A stretch of 64,000 bases of DNA from Leishmania donovani (Eukaryota; Euglenozoa; Kinetoplastea; Trypanosomatida; Trypanosomatidae). The DNA lies in the NCBI RefSeq assembly GCF_000227135.1, contig NC_018246.1, forward strand, positions 467,211 to 531,210. The letters are read 5' to 3'. Below are positions 50,401 to 57,891 of this stretch, piece after piece. Made by a program: the position numbers and the translations under genes. The notes under the pieces were generated by a model, which worked only from the letters and a program-made list of their open reading frames with translations, was not told the origin of the DNA and ran no database searches. Position 1 is the stretch's first letter; each line of letters starts with the position of its first letter.

Positions 50401-52710
50401 GGTGTGGCGGCGCAGAAGACGAACGCATCGTTGACGACGGCTGCAGTAGCGGGTCGCGCAGCGGCCGATGCCTTTTTGGAGGGGCACATTCTAGACCGTG
50501 GCGACGGAGAGTCTGGTGGTCGTCAACGTGGGGTTAGCCCGACCCGCAGCGGATCGCTGCGCAACAGCGCTGCCGCGAGTGCACCCACCCGCTGGTGGGC
50601 AGCGCTGGAGGGGAACGACGAGACCTCTGTCGTCCGCGAAGCCGCCTCGATCCACACACGGGCACCGGCTGACCATGCAGACGCTCCCGTAGCGAATCGC
50701 TCCCCAACATCCTTGCGCCGAGAGTTCGGTGGTGAGCCGGTGAACCTCGGCCCGACACGCCCGGGTCGGGCGACGCCGCTGAAGCACCCCCAACGCCGGC
50801 AGTGGCCCGTGGAGGACGAGGAGGACACCCACCTGCGAATCCAGTCAGCTGACGGCGTGGAAGGCCACACCCCAACCGCAGTGAGGCAGTGCGGCAGCGG
50901 TTGTGCGGGAGCGTCCCCAGAGCCGCACCAGCCACCCGTCTCTCGCTTCCCACCACCACTACCACCGCCACTGAGCGATGCCGAAAATGGGTGTGACGCC
51001 GTCAACGATGAGGCACAGTGGCTACAAGGCGTCCCGTCCGAACAGCCAACCGTGTCCCCGTCCTATGTACGCGCGAGTACCGCCAGCGTCAACTCGATTT
51101 CCATCGACGGGTTCTACGACCCGCTCGCGATGCCCGCACTGCCGACAACGGGCGCCAAGAGGGGGATAGCGGCAGCGTGGGGCGCCAACGAAAGGCGAGG
51201 TGACGGTGGCGGCAGCGGCACGAACGGGTTGGCCATCGCCACCGCAGACGTGACGACGGTGCTCACCAGAGAATCGAGGCACGGCGCTGGCCGTGAGTTT
51301 GTGCCAGAGGACGCGTTGGAGCGCGGACTCGCTGCGGGGCCTCGGCAACTGCCGATCCCGCCTCAGATGACCGCGCGTCCGAGCAACAGCCTCCGCTCGC
51401 CCGGAGAAGTCGAGCCAGCTGCCGGTGTGTTTGGCGCTGTTGTCGGGGAGGATGCTCGGGGCCGTGGTGGCAACGCGCTCTCCAATGAAATGTCTACCGT
51501 GACAGCAGCAGCCATCTCGGCGGACCCGTTGATGGATCATCGCGTTGGGGGTGGCTTCCCGCGCGGCCCGACAGCTGACTGGGACATCCCTGTCGAGGTC
51601 CTCTTTGCGCTGAGCGGCGGCAGCGGTCAATGGCGGGAACGATCTGAACAGCCTTTGCGACATACGCGGCGGCACCGCGATGCCGAAGTCGGCAGTGTAA
51701 GAAAGGAAGATGAAGATGACGATGACGGAGCTCCTGTGGTGCAGCAAGGCCTCGCAGGTGCCCGTAGCCAGGCCATCACTTCTGCACGGTTCGCGCAAAA
51801 GCCAGTGCACGCGCACAAGCGCCACCGACACGAAACCCGCACGAGCGACGGCGCCTTCGAATTTACCGCGCGTGGTGGGGCGTCCAGTGCGTTGGGCAGT
51901 GCCGCTGCGTCGCAGCTCGCCTCGCAGAGGATCCCGCCGAGCGCAACCTTTTCGTTTCCGACCCCGCGTTGGCGATCCGCGTCCGCTGCGTCTTCGCTCG
52001 TCTCATCTGCAGCGCCGTCATCCAGTAGTCCTTCTTCTTTGTCAGAGCCGGAGGACGGGGACGACGACGGTGTGAAAGGCGGCGGCACTGCCCATGCAGC
52101 CCGGAAACCGTGCTGGAAGGTGAACGTGAATGGAGCAGTACGCTGGCCGCGTCATGGTACTCGTCGCAGTGAACGCGATGGAGTCTTCGTCAGACGCCAG
52201 CAGCAGCAGCAAGAGCGGTGGATCCGCGAGCTCTGGGGCCGCGGGAAGCAGAACAGCGAACCCTCCGTCTCGCCTGCTGCGCCATCCTCTGTCTCTGCAC
52301 CGGCTCATGCGCTGGCCGGCCCCTCTCCATGCAGCCAGCATCAGCAGCAGACATCGCAGTGGCACAGGCAAGCTATAATGTGCACATCAAAGCCTCTCTC
52401 CTCGGCTGTTGATGCATCGATATCGGCGATGCGTGCGGCGAGCGCTTCCGCCAGAGCGGCGCCAATAACGAGCGAAACGGGCGGCAACGCCGCGATGAAC
52501 TCTGCGCCACGATCTTCGCCGCTCCCAGACGAGGATAGTGCCGCCATCGCATCGCACGCTGACCCTCTGACGAGCCTCAGCTCTCTGGAGGCGATTGTCC
52601 GTGGTGTTCCAAGCGTGCCAGTGCTGCACCAAGCCGAGGATGCAGACGCGAGTACCGCCACAGCAAGCTTCTTCGCTCTGGAAGACGTTTACTTGAGCGA
52701 TACTGATTGA
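47401..52710 (+). CDS. Hypothetical 1,769-residue low-complexity protein
   Basis: A long protein without a recognised domain. Most of it is Ser/Ala/Arg/Gly-rich and probably disordered. Two islands look ordered: about 682-735 (LLAFWKEGKRLLKQRSS and VVEYLWQRFQAWKPC, ending in a CSC cluster) and about 859-1000, which starts with LQMKVRYMESAFNVVAVHGE, continues through WTFLVPEPALTQVPVLLQEY and ends in a charged helix (HAAEEKAAQEERQRRR). Glutamine runs occur near residues 79-84 and 575-580. The extreme C-terminus (FFALEDVYLSDTD) is acidic and resembles a short interaction tail. The ATG at 47401 is chosen because the sequence becomes protein-like there; an in-frame ATG at 47374 would add nine residues rich in His and Thr. 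Function unknown. Confidence 0.82.
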   Translation: MSDGRSFWFSDLLRHGSHEKSELRGGGHSDSSDSSDRATEVFYDHQSGLPQHEPTGPSTARSGDSLAHQSLRLIPGGQQQQQQQPPTKQVPSASPTSSLDDARKGSVDSFPASTFASTASGATSSALVGTVDEAVVTMDHAVRVPSALRGAGRRTMFDVLVDVAARQRRQEQRQSQPQESAEGKSLASKPSTTTRDAQVLAPHPSGTAASSLVVASSAREVTYQMLFPRAAVAAAAARMSSSGPTTPPAVGSTRELGKAYTLAAAPPAAASAAEPPSPSRSERIHRYTSPVSHRSPPLSSPPPPERAKPDRRLRHLLPAHLRGCPAASQSADDNSHRHQLQTARQHEANCPPARHAGHRAEVSALDVSDISSISSCSEDDTATPGMRHPPPHRGTRRNAAEPSAAASTSHPQAPTAVARPTLLSRLIDGGAEELVRLSHHREGRDRGEPDRPQGAAKEPKTRWALLEHVLMGTAGAAASSSHAGRPKLAGDRHRRRRSRHHRVGRTTNSGSSERSTTHSRTTDASASDPDSTSSRGEDFGHDGGGVVDLRRDLDDEVPQWVRQHEAARERLAQLQQQQQQFSWASPTFSNAHMLATARVAAADKARAQVATTAAASQAFFGKPRIFYPSSMARRTPSAASYAASGLAGGVAAWSTVSDVGRGRHDTRSALTAVATAAGVPRSLLAFWKEGKRLLKQRSSNATAVAVVEYLWQRFQAWKPCGLRLLHRLHSGFCSCEAAAPPAGSSLSRAEHESGPGRLLVNPACDDAVEDAGGPIEDISGTTSSDDDGGHASAVQSKPARKPRRVSKQASPQRRSRGTTGGGSDATDGASAQNKDEGKAGDAAAAVAAAEAGGGSDEGIELQMKVRYMESAFNVVAVHGELTYASEGACARLGLAYPLPPSPPCWSPRISGRADDAETTPAEQQRRWTFLVPEPALTQVPVLLQEYLYLAPPYTVLREVQTVLSSYNFTTDALLRQHAAEEKAAQEERQRRRALDASNVAGVAAQKTNASLTTAAVAGRAAADAFLEGHILDRGDGESGGRQRGVSPTRSGSLRNSAAASAPTRWWAALEGNDETSVVREAASIHTRAPADHADAPVANRSPTSLRREFGGEPVNLGPTRPGRATPLKHPQRRQWPVEDEEDTHLRIQSADGVEGHTPTAVRQCGSGCAGASPEPHQPPVSRFPPPLPPPLSDAENGCDAVNDEAQWLQGVPSEQPTVSPSYVRASTASVNSISIDGFYDPLAMPALPTTGAKRGIAAAWGANERRGDGGGSGTNGLAIATADVTTVLTRESRHGAGREFVPEDALERGLAAGPRQLPIPPQMTARPSNSLRSPGEVEPAAGVFGAVVGEDARGRGGNALSNEMSTVTAAAISADPLMDHRVGGGFPRGPTADWDIPVEVLFALSGGSGQWRERSEQPLRHTRRHRDAEVGSVRKEDEDDDDGAPVVQQGLAGARSQAITSARFAQKPVHAHKRHRHETRTSDGAFEFTARGGASSALGSAAASQLASQRIPPSATFSFPTPRWRSASAASSLVSSAAPSSSSPSSLSEPEDGDDDGVKGGGTAHAARKPCWKVNVNGAVRWPRHGTRRSERDGVFVRRQQQQQERWIRELWGRGKQNSEPSVSPAAPSSVSAPAHALAGPSPCSQHQQQTSQWHRQAIMCTSKPLSSAVDASISAMRAASASARAAPITSETGGNAAMNSAPRSSPLPDEDSAAIASHADPLTSLSSLEAIVRGVPSVPVLHQAEDADASTATASFFALEDVYLSDTD

Positions 52711-52921
52711 CAGCGTTGCACGAGCGCGGGGCGCATATACAGATATACATCCAGAGAAGCCTGCCGACATCCGCGCGCGCGTGCGATAGAGAGAGGGAGG
52801 GGGAAGGGTATGCGTATGTGTCTACCCCTCTCCCTCCACTCTATCTGCATCGGCGCATCCAGCGTGCGGCACACTTCTCAGTCGTCTTGGTGCCCTTCTG
52901 TCTGCTGCTCTTCTCTTCATG

Positions 52922-52948
52922 TATATATATATATATGTGTGTGTGTGT
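52922..52948. repeat. Compound TA/GT microsatellite
   Basis: About seven TA units run directly into six GT units. A similar AT run (57791-57806) occurs upstream of FCF1. Confidence 0.88.
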
Positions 52949-53520
52949 TGGGCCTGGCGGCCCTCCCCACAACCACCCCCTCTTGCTGCGGCTACGCGCA
53001 TAAGCGCGACAACCGAAGAAGGGCAGGAAAAATCGTGGCGCACAAGAGAAAGACAGAAGGGGAGGAGGGCAGCTTAGACCGCGCTGCGCATAGATGTTCG
53101 AGAGGGCGATGCTGCCGGCGTGCACGTCCCACACGCGCGTCTCGATTCCTCTCCGCCAGCAAAGAGACATGCCTGCTCACGCGGCGCATGGGAAGGGTCG
53201 CCGGCATATGGAACGCCGCGTCAGTGTCGCTTTTTCCGTTGGAGCCACCCTCCCCCTCGCACGCTCTTCTCGCTGAGCTCAGCGAGTCCGAAGGCGACTG
53301 GAAGAACGCCAAAAGTCAATGATGCGGCTCTCTGCTAGTAGCCACGGAAACCCACTCGCTCATGCATACACGCGCGCACATAGATGTCGAATGGGCGGCA
53401 CAGATCAGCAACAACAACCGTCACCTGCGCACCGGCACGCCCCTCCCCCTCTTTCCCCCTTCCAACTTCGCCTTCTCTCTTCGCCCGTCGTTTCTATCCT
53501 CCTTACCTGTGTGTGCATGT

Positions 53521-53540
53521 GTGTGTGTGTGTGTGTGTGT
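53521..53540. repeat. GT dinucleotide microsatellite
   Basis: A pure GT run of ten units shortly upstream of the COX19 splice acceptor candidate. Confidence 0.9.
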
Positions 53541-53676
53541 CCAAACATCTACTCACGAGCCAACGCGGATATCGAAGCTCCGTAGCGCACTCGCTCTCTA
53601 GTTTTCTTGTCGGTCATACCACGCTCGTGCGTTCGCTCGCTTGTTCGGAGCGCTCTCTTCTTGTATTCGCATCCGC

Positions 53677-53678
53677 AG
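53677..53678 (+). promoter_or_regulatory. Candidate spliced-leader acceptor AG for COX19
   Basis: It follows a T/C-rich tract beginning near 53651. The ATG at 53704 is the first downstream, giving a 25-nt leader. Confidence 0.6.
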
Positions 53679-53703
53679 ACTCCACATACAGCACACACGC
53701 GCC

Positions 53704-54096
53704 ATGGCGAACGGTGTGACGGCCAACAGCATGCGAGTGACGGCGAAGCCGCCAGACCTCGGCTCCTTTCCGCTCGATCACTACCGTGAGTGCAAGAGCG
53801 AGATCGAGAAGTACTATGCTTGCTTGAAGGAAAACAACTACATGACGCCCATGTGCCGCGATCCGGTTCGCGAGTACCTCGAGTGCCGCATGGACCGTGG
53901 GCTCATGAAGAAGACCGATGTGAAGAGCTTCGGCATTCCGGAGACGGAGTTTGTGCCGACGAAGCAGCACCGCATCGACTTGAAGGAGCAGTGGTTGCGA
54001 CAGAAAATGAACCAGATAGGCGTGGTCGGGGTGGAGAACTACATACGCGATGACCTGGATACGCCGGACGGGTATGAGAAGGAGAAGGGGGCCTGA
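53704..54096 (+). CDS. COX19: Cytochrome c oxidase assembly protein COX19 (twin CX9C)
   Basis: A 130-residue protein of the mitochondrial intermembrane space. It contains the twin CX9C motif: C30-x9-C40 and C51-x9-C61, which form two disulphides in a helical hairpin after oxidation by the Mia40/Erv import system. The flanking words PPDLGSFPLDH and ECRMDRGLM are diagnostic of COX19, which takes part in copper delivery to cytochrome c oxidase. The protein is longer than typical COX19 (about 90-110 residues) because of a C-terminal extension after residue 75 that contains RIDLKEQWLRQKMNQIG. There is no presequence, as expected for this import route. The start is the first ATG after the acceptor. 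Neighbouring genes are unrelated. Confidence 0.95.
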   Translation: MANGVTANSMRVTAKPPDLGSFPLDHYRECKSEIEKYYACLKENNYMTPMCRDPVREYLECRMDRGLMKKTDVKSFGIPETEFVPTKQHRIDLKEQWLRQKMNQIGVVGVENYIRDDLDTPDGYEKEKGA

Positions 54097-54524
54097 GTAG
54101 ATCACCCCTCCCCCTCCACTCCAGGCGGAGCAGGAGAGGTGGTCAGAGAGGTTAGCGGGAGGGGAGCGCGCACACGTGGATACGGCCGCTTTGAGCAGAT
54201 GTGGACCCCACGAGAAGCAACGCGCTGGGGTTTTTTTCTCTCCTGCTCTCGCATCGTTGCTCCCTTCCCTCCCCCTTCATCCCTCCTGGCCCTGGCCCCG
54301 GCCCCGGCCCTTCCTCACCGACGGCCGGCATTTTGTTGGCTGCCGTCCATTTTGCGTCTTTCGTTTTTGTTGTCACTGCTCTCGTGCCTCGCTCGTCGGA
54401 GCTGCGCAGGCTGTCGCCCTGTCGTTGTGTGCCTGTGTGGACTGTAGATGTCCTTGTCTCGTTTTCGCTCGTAGTCGGTGTAGCCCCGTGACGGCATGGG
54501 GGAGCACACCTCTCCGTGCGTGCT

Positions 54525-54810
54525 ATCTCAGGGTCCAGTGCCCACCCACCCCCCTCGCAACTCGCTGTGCTGGAAAGCCAAGCAGCACCCCGATCCCCAT
54601 CCCCTGCCAAGTGCCGAGCCGCTTCTGCTGGTGACAGGGGGGTTAGTGTTGGGTGCAGGGGCCGCGCTCAGGTCACCGAGCTGGCGCCTTGCCGTAAACG
54701 CGTGTGTCTCCTGCCGCCTCGCACCACGCGGATGGGGCCTGTGGCAGGGGCCGAGTGGTGGGGAATGGGATGCGGAGTGGCGTTGGGCCTCGCGTTGCAT
54801 GGCCGAGAGA
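54525..54810 (+). repeat. Direct repeat copy A (candidate SIDER-type retroposon fragment)
   Basis: A 286-bp segment that recurs almost unchanged at 57042-57330. By eye the copies differ only by a 3-nt length change in a CCCA run near the start and one T/C substitution (T at 54650 here). It has no open frame with a recognised domain. Leishmania genomes carry many short degenerate retroposons (SIDERs) in 3' UTRs, where some destabilise mRNA. The position fits that class, but the family is inferred, not matched to a consensus. Confidence 0.85.
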
Positions 54811-55296
54811 TAGAGAGCGTGGACACAAGTTGGAATGCGTATGCGAGGGTGCTTGGGCGCACTGCCACTTGGTCCTCTGGCTGGCGCGTGTCCGTCTTCC
54901 CCCCCCCGCCTCTCTCTCTCTCTCTCTGGCCCTACTCGTTCTCTGTCGATTGCTGCCTGTTTAGCTCCATCACACAGATCACGTCACACGTTTTGGCTCC
55001 GCAAGGCACACCGAAAAGGGGGGCTGGTGTCCGCGGCGTCTGCGCAATGTTCGTCGAGGCGGATCACATGCATTGGTGCAGCGGAGCTGCGTCTTATGCA
55101 TGACCCTCCCAGGCGGGGCTCCCCTCCCCTCCCACTGCCATCCCCCTGTGCCCTCGCTTCGCTTGTGATTTTCTTTGTATTTGCTTTTCTGCTGCTCGTT
55201 TTTCGGATGATCGCGTTGCTTAACGCTCCTCTTAGCGCCCCGTCTCCCCCTCCCCGGCTTCTCCTCAATTCTCACACTATATATGCCGTTTCGTGC

Positions 55297-55298
55297 AG
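55297..55298 (+). promoter_or_regulatory. Candidate spliced-leader acceptor AG for ARP2
   Basis: It follows a C/T-rich stretch (55244-55275) and TTTCGTGCAG. A leader from here would be about 142 nt and would include a short upstream ORF at 55401-55415. Confidence 0.5.
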
Positions 55299-55400
55299 CG
55301 CCCATCCACACCCCAGGCCACACGCACGAGCAGCTGAGAGAGCGAGCTGGCGCTGCAGCTGCCTAGCAGGGCACAGCGAGCACCGCTGTTGTCCGACGAC

Positions 55401-55415
55401 ATGAACTGTGTTTGA
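55401..55415 (+). promoter_or_regulatory. Minimal upstream ORF in the ARP2 leader
   Basis: ATG-AAC-TGT-GTT-TGA, four codons and a stop, ends 25 nt before the ARP2 start codon. If the mRNA is capped by the acceptor at 55298, ribosomes scanning from the cap would meet this ATG first. Whether it represses ARP2 translation is unknown. Confidence 0.5.
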
Positions 55416-55440
55416 AGGGAAGTAACGAGAGAGAGAGAGA

Positions 55441-56883
55441 ATGCCAGTAGCTGCTTCGATGGCCGGCACACCGGTGGTTCTGGATAACGGGACGGGCAAC
55501 GTTAGATGCGGCTGTGCCGGCGTCTCTCCGTTGCCGCTGCTCCTCTGCCCCACCGTCCTGGGCCGACCGACGATGCAAGCCGTCACCCCACTCTCGCGCA
55601 TCGCAGACTCGCCTGCGGCCTCGCTATCATCTTCTCACTTCGCGAAATCCTCCCTGTGCACGTCAGTGTTCAAGGGGCTGACGGCGGTGCGTGGCCTGGA
55701 AAGCATGCGTCTCCATCGAGCACAGCCTCTTGAAAAGAAAGCCCTGTGCGGGGACGACCTTGCGGCGACGGGGGCGCTCGCCATGGTGGAGCTGACGTAT
55801 CCGATGCGCAACGGCGTGGTTCACAACATGGACGCCATGCAGGTGATCTGGGACTACGCCTTGTGCGAGCGGCTGCCGGCGCTGGTGGGGCCGTCTGGTG
55901 GGAGCACAGCCCGATGGCGGTACGAAGACGGCCTCGCGTGGCTGCAGGACAGGCCCTTGCAGCTGAGCGAGCCACCGAATATGTCGCTTCGACAGCGATG
56001 TGACCTTCTTGGGCTGTTCTTCGAAAAATACGGCCTTTCAGCGATTCAGACGGTGCAGCAGGGAATCCTGTCGCTCTTCGCGAACGGCACCGAGCGTGGC
56101 GTCGTCGTCGAGTGCGGCGAGGGGCTCTCCCACTGTACGCCGGTGTTCGACGGATTCGTGCTGGCGACTGCACAGCGCCTCGTTGACGTGGCTGGTCGCG
56201 CGGTGACGGAGCGCCTTGGGCAGGTCCTGGGGCATCAGCAGCCGCATCGACGGTACCAGCGTCGTGTGCCAACAGGGTCTGATATAGGCGCAATGTCGCA
56301 TGCGTCTTGGCTCTTCAATGACATGAACACACTCCGACAGATTAAGGAGCATTACTGCTTTGTTGCACACCGGAGGAACGGCCTGGAGGATCGGCTGACG
56401 CGGGAGACGAGCGCTCTGCACCGCGATTGTGTGCTTCCGGACGGCACCTCCTGCCGCCTGGGGCCCGAGCGGTTCGCCGCGCCAGAGGTTCTCTTCAACC
56501 CGCAAGAGATCGACCACGAGTGTGACGGCATTGCCACGGCGCTGTGGAAGTCGATCGAGGCCGCCGACATCGACGTGCGTGCTGCCCTCTATGAGAACAT
56601 CATCCTCTCCGGAGGATCCACCTTGCTGCCAGGCTTTGGGGCGCGGCTGCAGAGGGAGATGAAATCCTTCTACTTGACGGAGAAGCTAAACGGCGACCCG
56701 GCACGCATGGCTCGGTGCCCGATCCGGGTAAAGGAGCCGCAACGGCGGCAACACATGGTATACATGGGCGGTGCCCTCCTTGCAGAGCTATCGCAGGATC
56801 AGCCAGAGAGGTGGCTGTCGCGGAGCGCCTACGAGGAAGGCGGCACCTCTGCGATCATCGCTCGCTACCATGGAGCAAACTGA
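55441..56883 (+). CDS. ARP2: Actin-related protein 2 (ARP2)
   Basis: A 480-residue actin-fold protein. ARP2 is the nucleating subunit of the ARP2/3 complex, which builds branched actin. Phosphate loop 1 is DNGTG (D15-G19). ARP2-type words are frequent: YPMRNGVVHNMDAMQVIWDY, AADIDVRAALYENIILSGGS, and PQRRQHMVYMGGALLAEL, the last distinguishing ARP2 from actin and ARP3. Phosphate loop 2 is odd: actin's D-S-G-D-G reads E224-C-G-E-G, so two conserved acids are Glu, while the catalytic-site His is kept (H231). The protein is about 90 residues longer than usual; most of the excess is an insert in the subdomain 2/D-loop region (about 45-100) and a small one near 150-165. The start at 55441 is followed by Met7, an alternative. 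It is bracketed by copies of a direct repeat. Confidence 0.9.
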   Translation: MPVAASMAGTPVVLDNGTGNVRCGCAGVSPLPLLLCPTVLGRPTMQAVTPLSRIADSPAASLSSSHFAKSSLCTSVFKGLTAVRGLESMRLHRAQPLEKKALCGDDLAATGALAMVELTYPMRNGVVHNMDAMQVIWDYALCERLPALVGPSGGSTARWRYEDGLAWLQDRPLQLSEPPNMSLRQRCDLLGLFFEKYGLSAIQTVQQGILSLFANGTERGVVVECGEGLSHCTPVFDGFVLATAQRLVDVAGRAVTERLGQVLGHQQPHRRYQRRVPTGSDIGAMSHASWLFNDMNTLRQIKEHYCFVAHRRNGLEDRLTRETSALHRDCVLPDGTSCRLGPERFAAPEVLFNPQEIDHECDGIATALWKSIEAADIDVRAALYENIILSGGSTLLPGFGARLQREMKSFYLTEKLNGDPARMARCPIRVKEPQRRQHMVYMGGALLAELSQDQPERWLSRSAYEEGGTSAIIARYHGAN

Positions 56884-57041
56884 TCGAGCGTCGATTTGTG
56901 CGCTCGTTGTTGCCGCGCCGGCGGCATTTTATCCGTCGACTTGTTGGCCAACGGCGCTGCAGAGAAGAGCGGCAGCACATGCATCGCTCTTTGTTGATTT
57001 TTTCGTGTTCTCTGATGACCGGAGGATACCCTCACCCTCAA

Positions 57042-57330
57042 ATCTCAGGGTCCAGTGCCCACCCACCCACCCCCTCGCAACTCGCTGTGCTGGAAAGCCA
57101 AGCAGCACCCCGATCCCCATCCCCTGCCAAGTGCCGAGCCGCTTCTGCTGGTGACAGGGGGGTTAGTGCTGGGTGCAGGGGCCGCGCTCAGGTCACCGAG
57201 CTGGCGCCTTGCCGTAAACGCGTGTGTCTCCTGCCGCCTCGCACCACGCGGATGGGGCCTGTGGCAGGGGCCGAGTGGTGGGGAATGGGATGCGGAGTGG
57301 CGTTGGGCCTCGCGTTGCATGGCCGAGAGA
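57042..57330 (+). repeat. Direct repeat copy B (candidate SIDER-type retroposon fragment)
   Basis: Same orientation and nearly the same sequence as 54525-54810, starting about 160 nt after the ARP2 stop codon. Sequence similarity stops sharply on both sides. The very low divergence implies a recent duplication or ongoing gene conversion between the copies. Confidence 0.85.
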
Positions 57331-57856
57331 GGGAGCGGGGGCGCACGCTTCCGTTAACCCTTTGCAGGCGCATTTCCTGTTGAGGCGCGCCCCTCCTTTC
57401 TGCTCGTCGCGCGTTGCGCCACCTATCCCTTCTCGCCCACTCGCGCTATTTTCATTTGTGCTGCGCAGCACCGCTCCGCCGCAATGCCTTCCACAACAAG
57501 CAATACAGAGCAAGCGTGTAAAGAGCAAGACACAGTCACGTTGATCAACGCAGCCGCCGTAACTGTTACCTCCCTCCCACCCCTCCATGCATGGGTGCAC
57601 GTGGGACATGTGCGTGGAAGACTCGCTTTCCTCTTATCCCGTATCTCCGGCGTGTCAGTGACATACCGATGCGGTCGAAGCTTCCTCTTCGTCAACCTCA
57701 CGTCGCTCTCCCGCCTTTCTTCTCGGCCACACTCCACCGGCCTCAACGTCTCGTGTGGTCTCTCTTCGTTCGGTTTTTTGTCTGTTGCTCATATATATAT
57801 ATATATGTTTTACTTCCTCGTGCCTCTCGGCGCACGGACAACGATGGCGCGCGCAC

Positions 57857-57858
57857 AG
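57857..57858 (+). promoter_or_regulatory. Candidate spliced-leader acceptor AG that decides the FCF1 start
   Basis: After the AG at 57679-57680 there is no AG until this one, while the region between is pyrimidine-rich. As the first AG after the tract it would lie downstream of the in-frame ATG at 57844, leaving 57892 as the first start codon in the mRNA. Confidence 0.6.
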
Positions 57859-57891
57859 AGAGTTCGAAACACACCAACAGCAGCAGCAACG

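Larger units (their letters stand above)
52711..53703. other. Intergenic region before COX19
   Basis: Contains a TA run joined to a GT run (52922-52948), a second GT microsatellite (53521-53540), and a pyrimidine-rich tract ending at the AG 53677-53678. No gene is supported; the small frames on both strands are low complexity. Confidence 0.6.
54097..55440. other. Intergenic region, COX19 to ARP2, with repeat copy A
   Basis: COX19 3' UTR and ARP2 leader. It contains the first copy of the near-identical direct repeat (54525-54810), a C-run and CT-repeat at 54900-54927, and pyrimidine tracts with AGs at 55234-55235 and 55297-55298. A five-codon upstream reading frame precedes ARP2 (55401-55415). 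Confidence 0.65.
56884..57891. other. Intergenic region, ARP2 to FCF1, with repeat copy B
   Basis: ARP2 3' UTR and FCF1 leader. It holds the second direct repeat copy (57042-57330), an AT microsatellite (57791-57806) and a long pyrimidine-rich, AG-free stretch from 57681 to 57856. The frame upstream of FCF1 is open but probably untranslated. Confidence 0.65.

Noticed and set aside
57484..57891. 136-codon extension of FCF1
   Set aside because: It precedes the probable splice acceptor and FCF1 proteins start at MGK.
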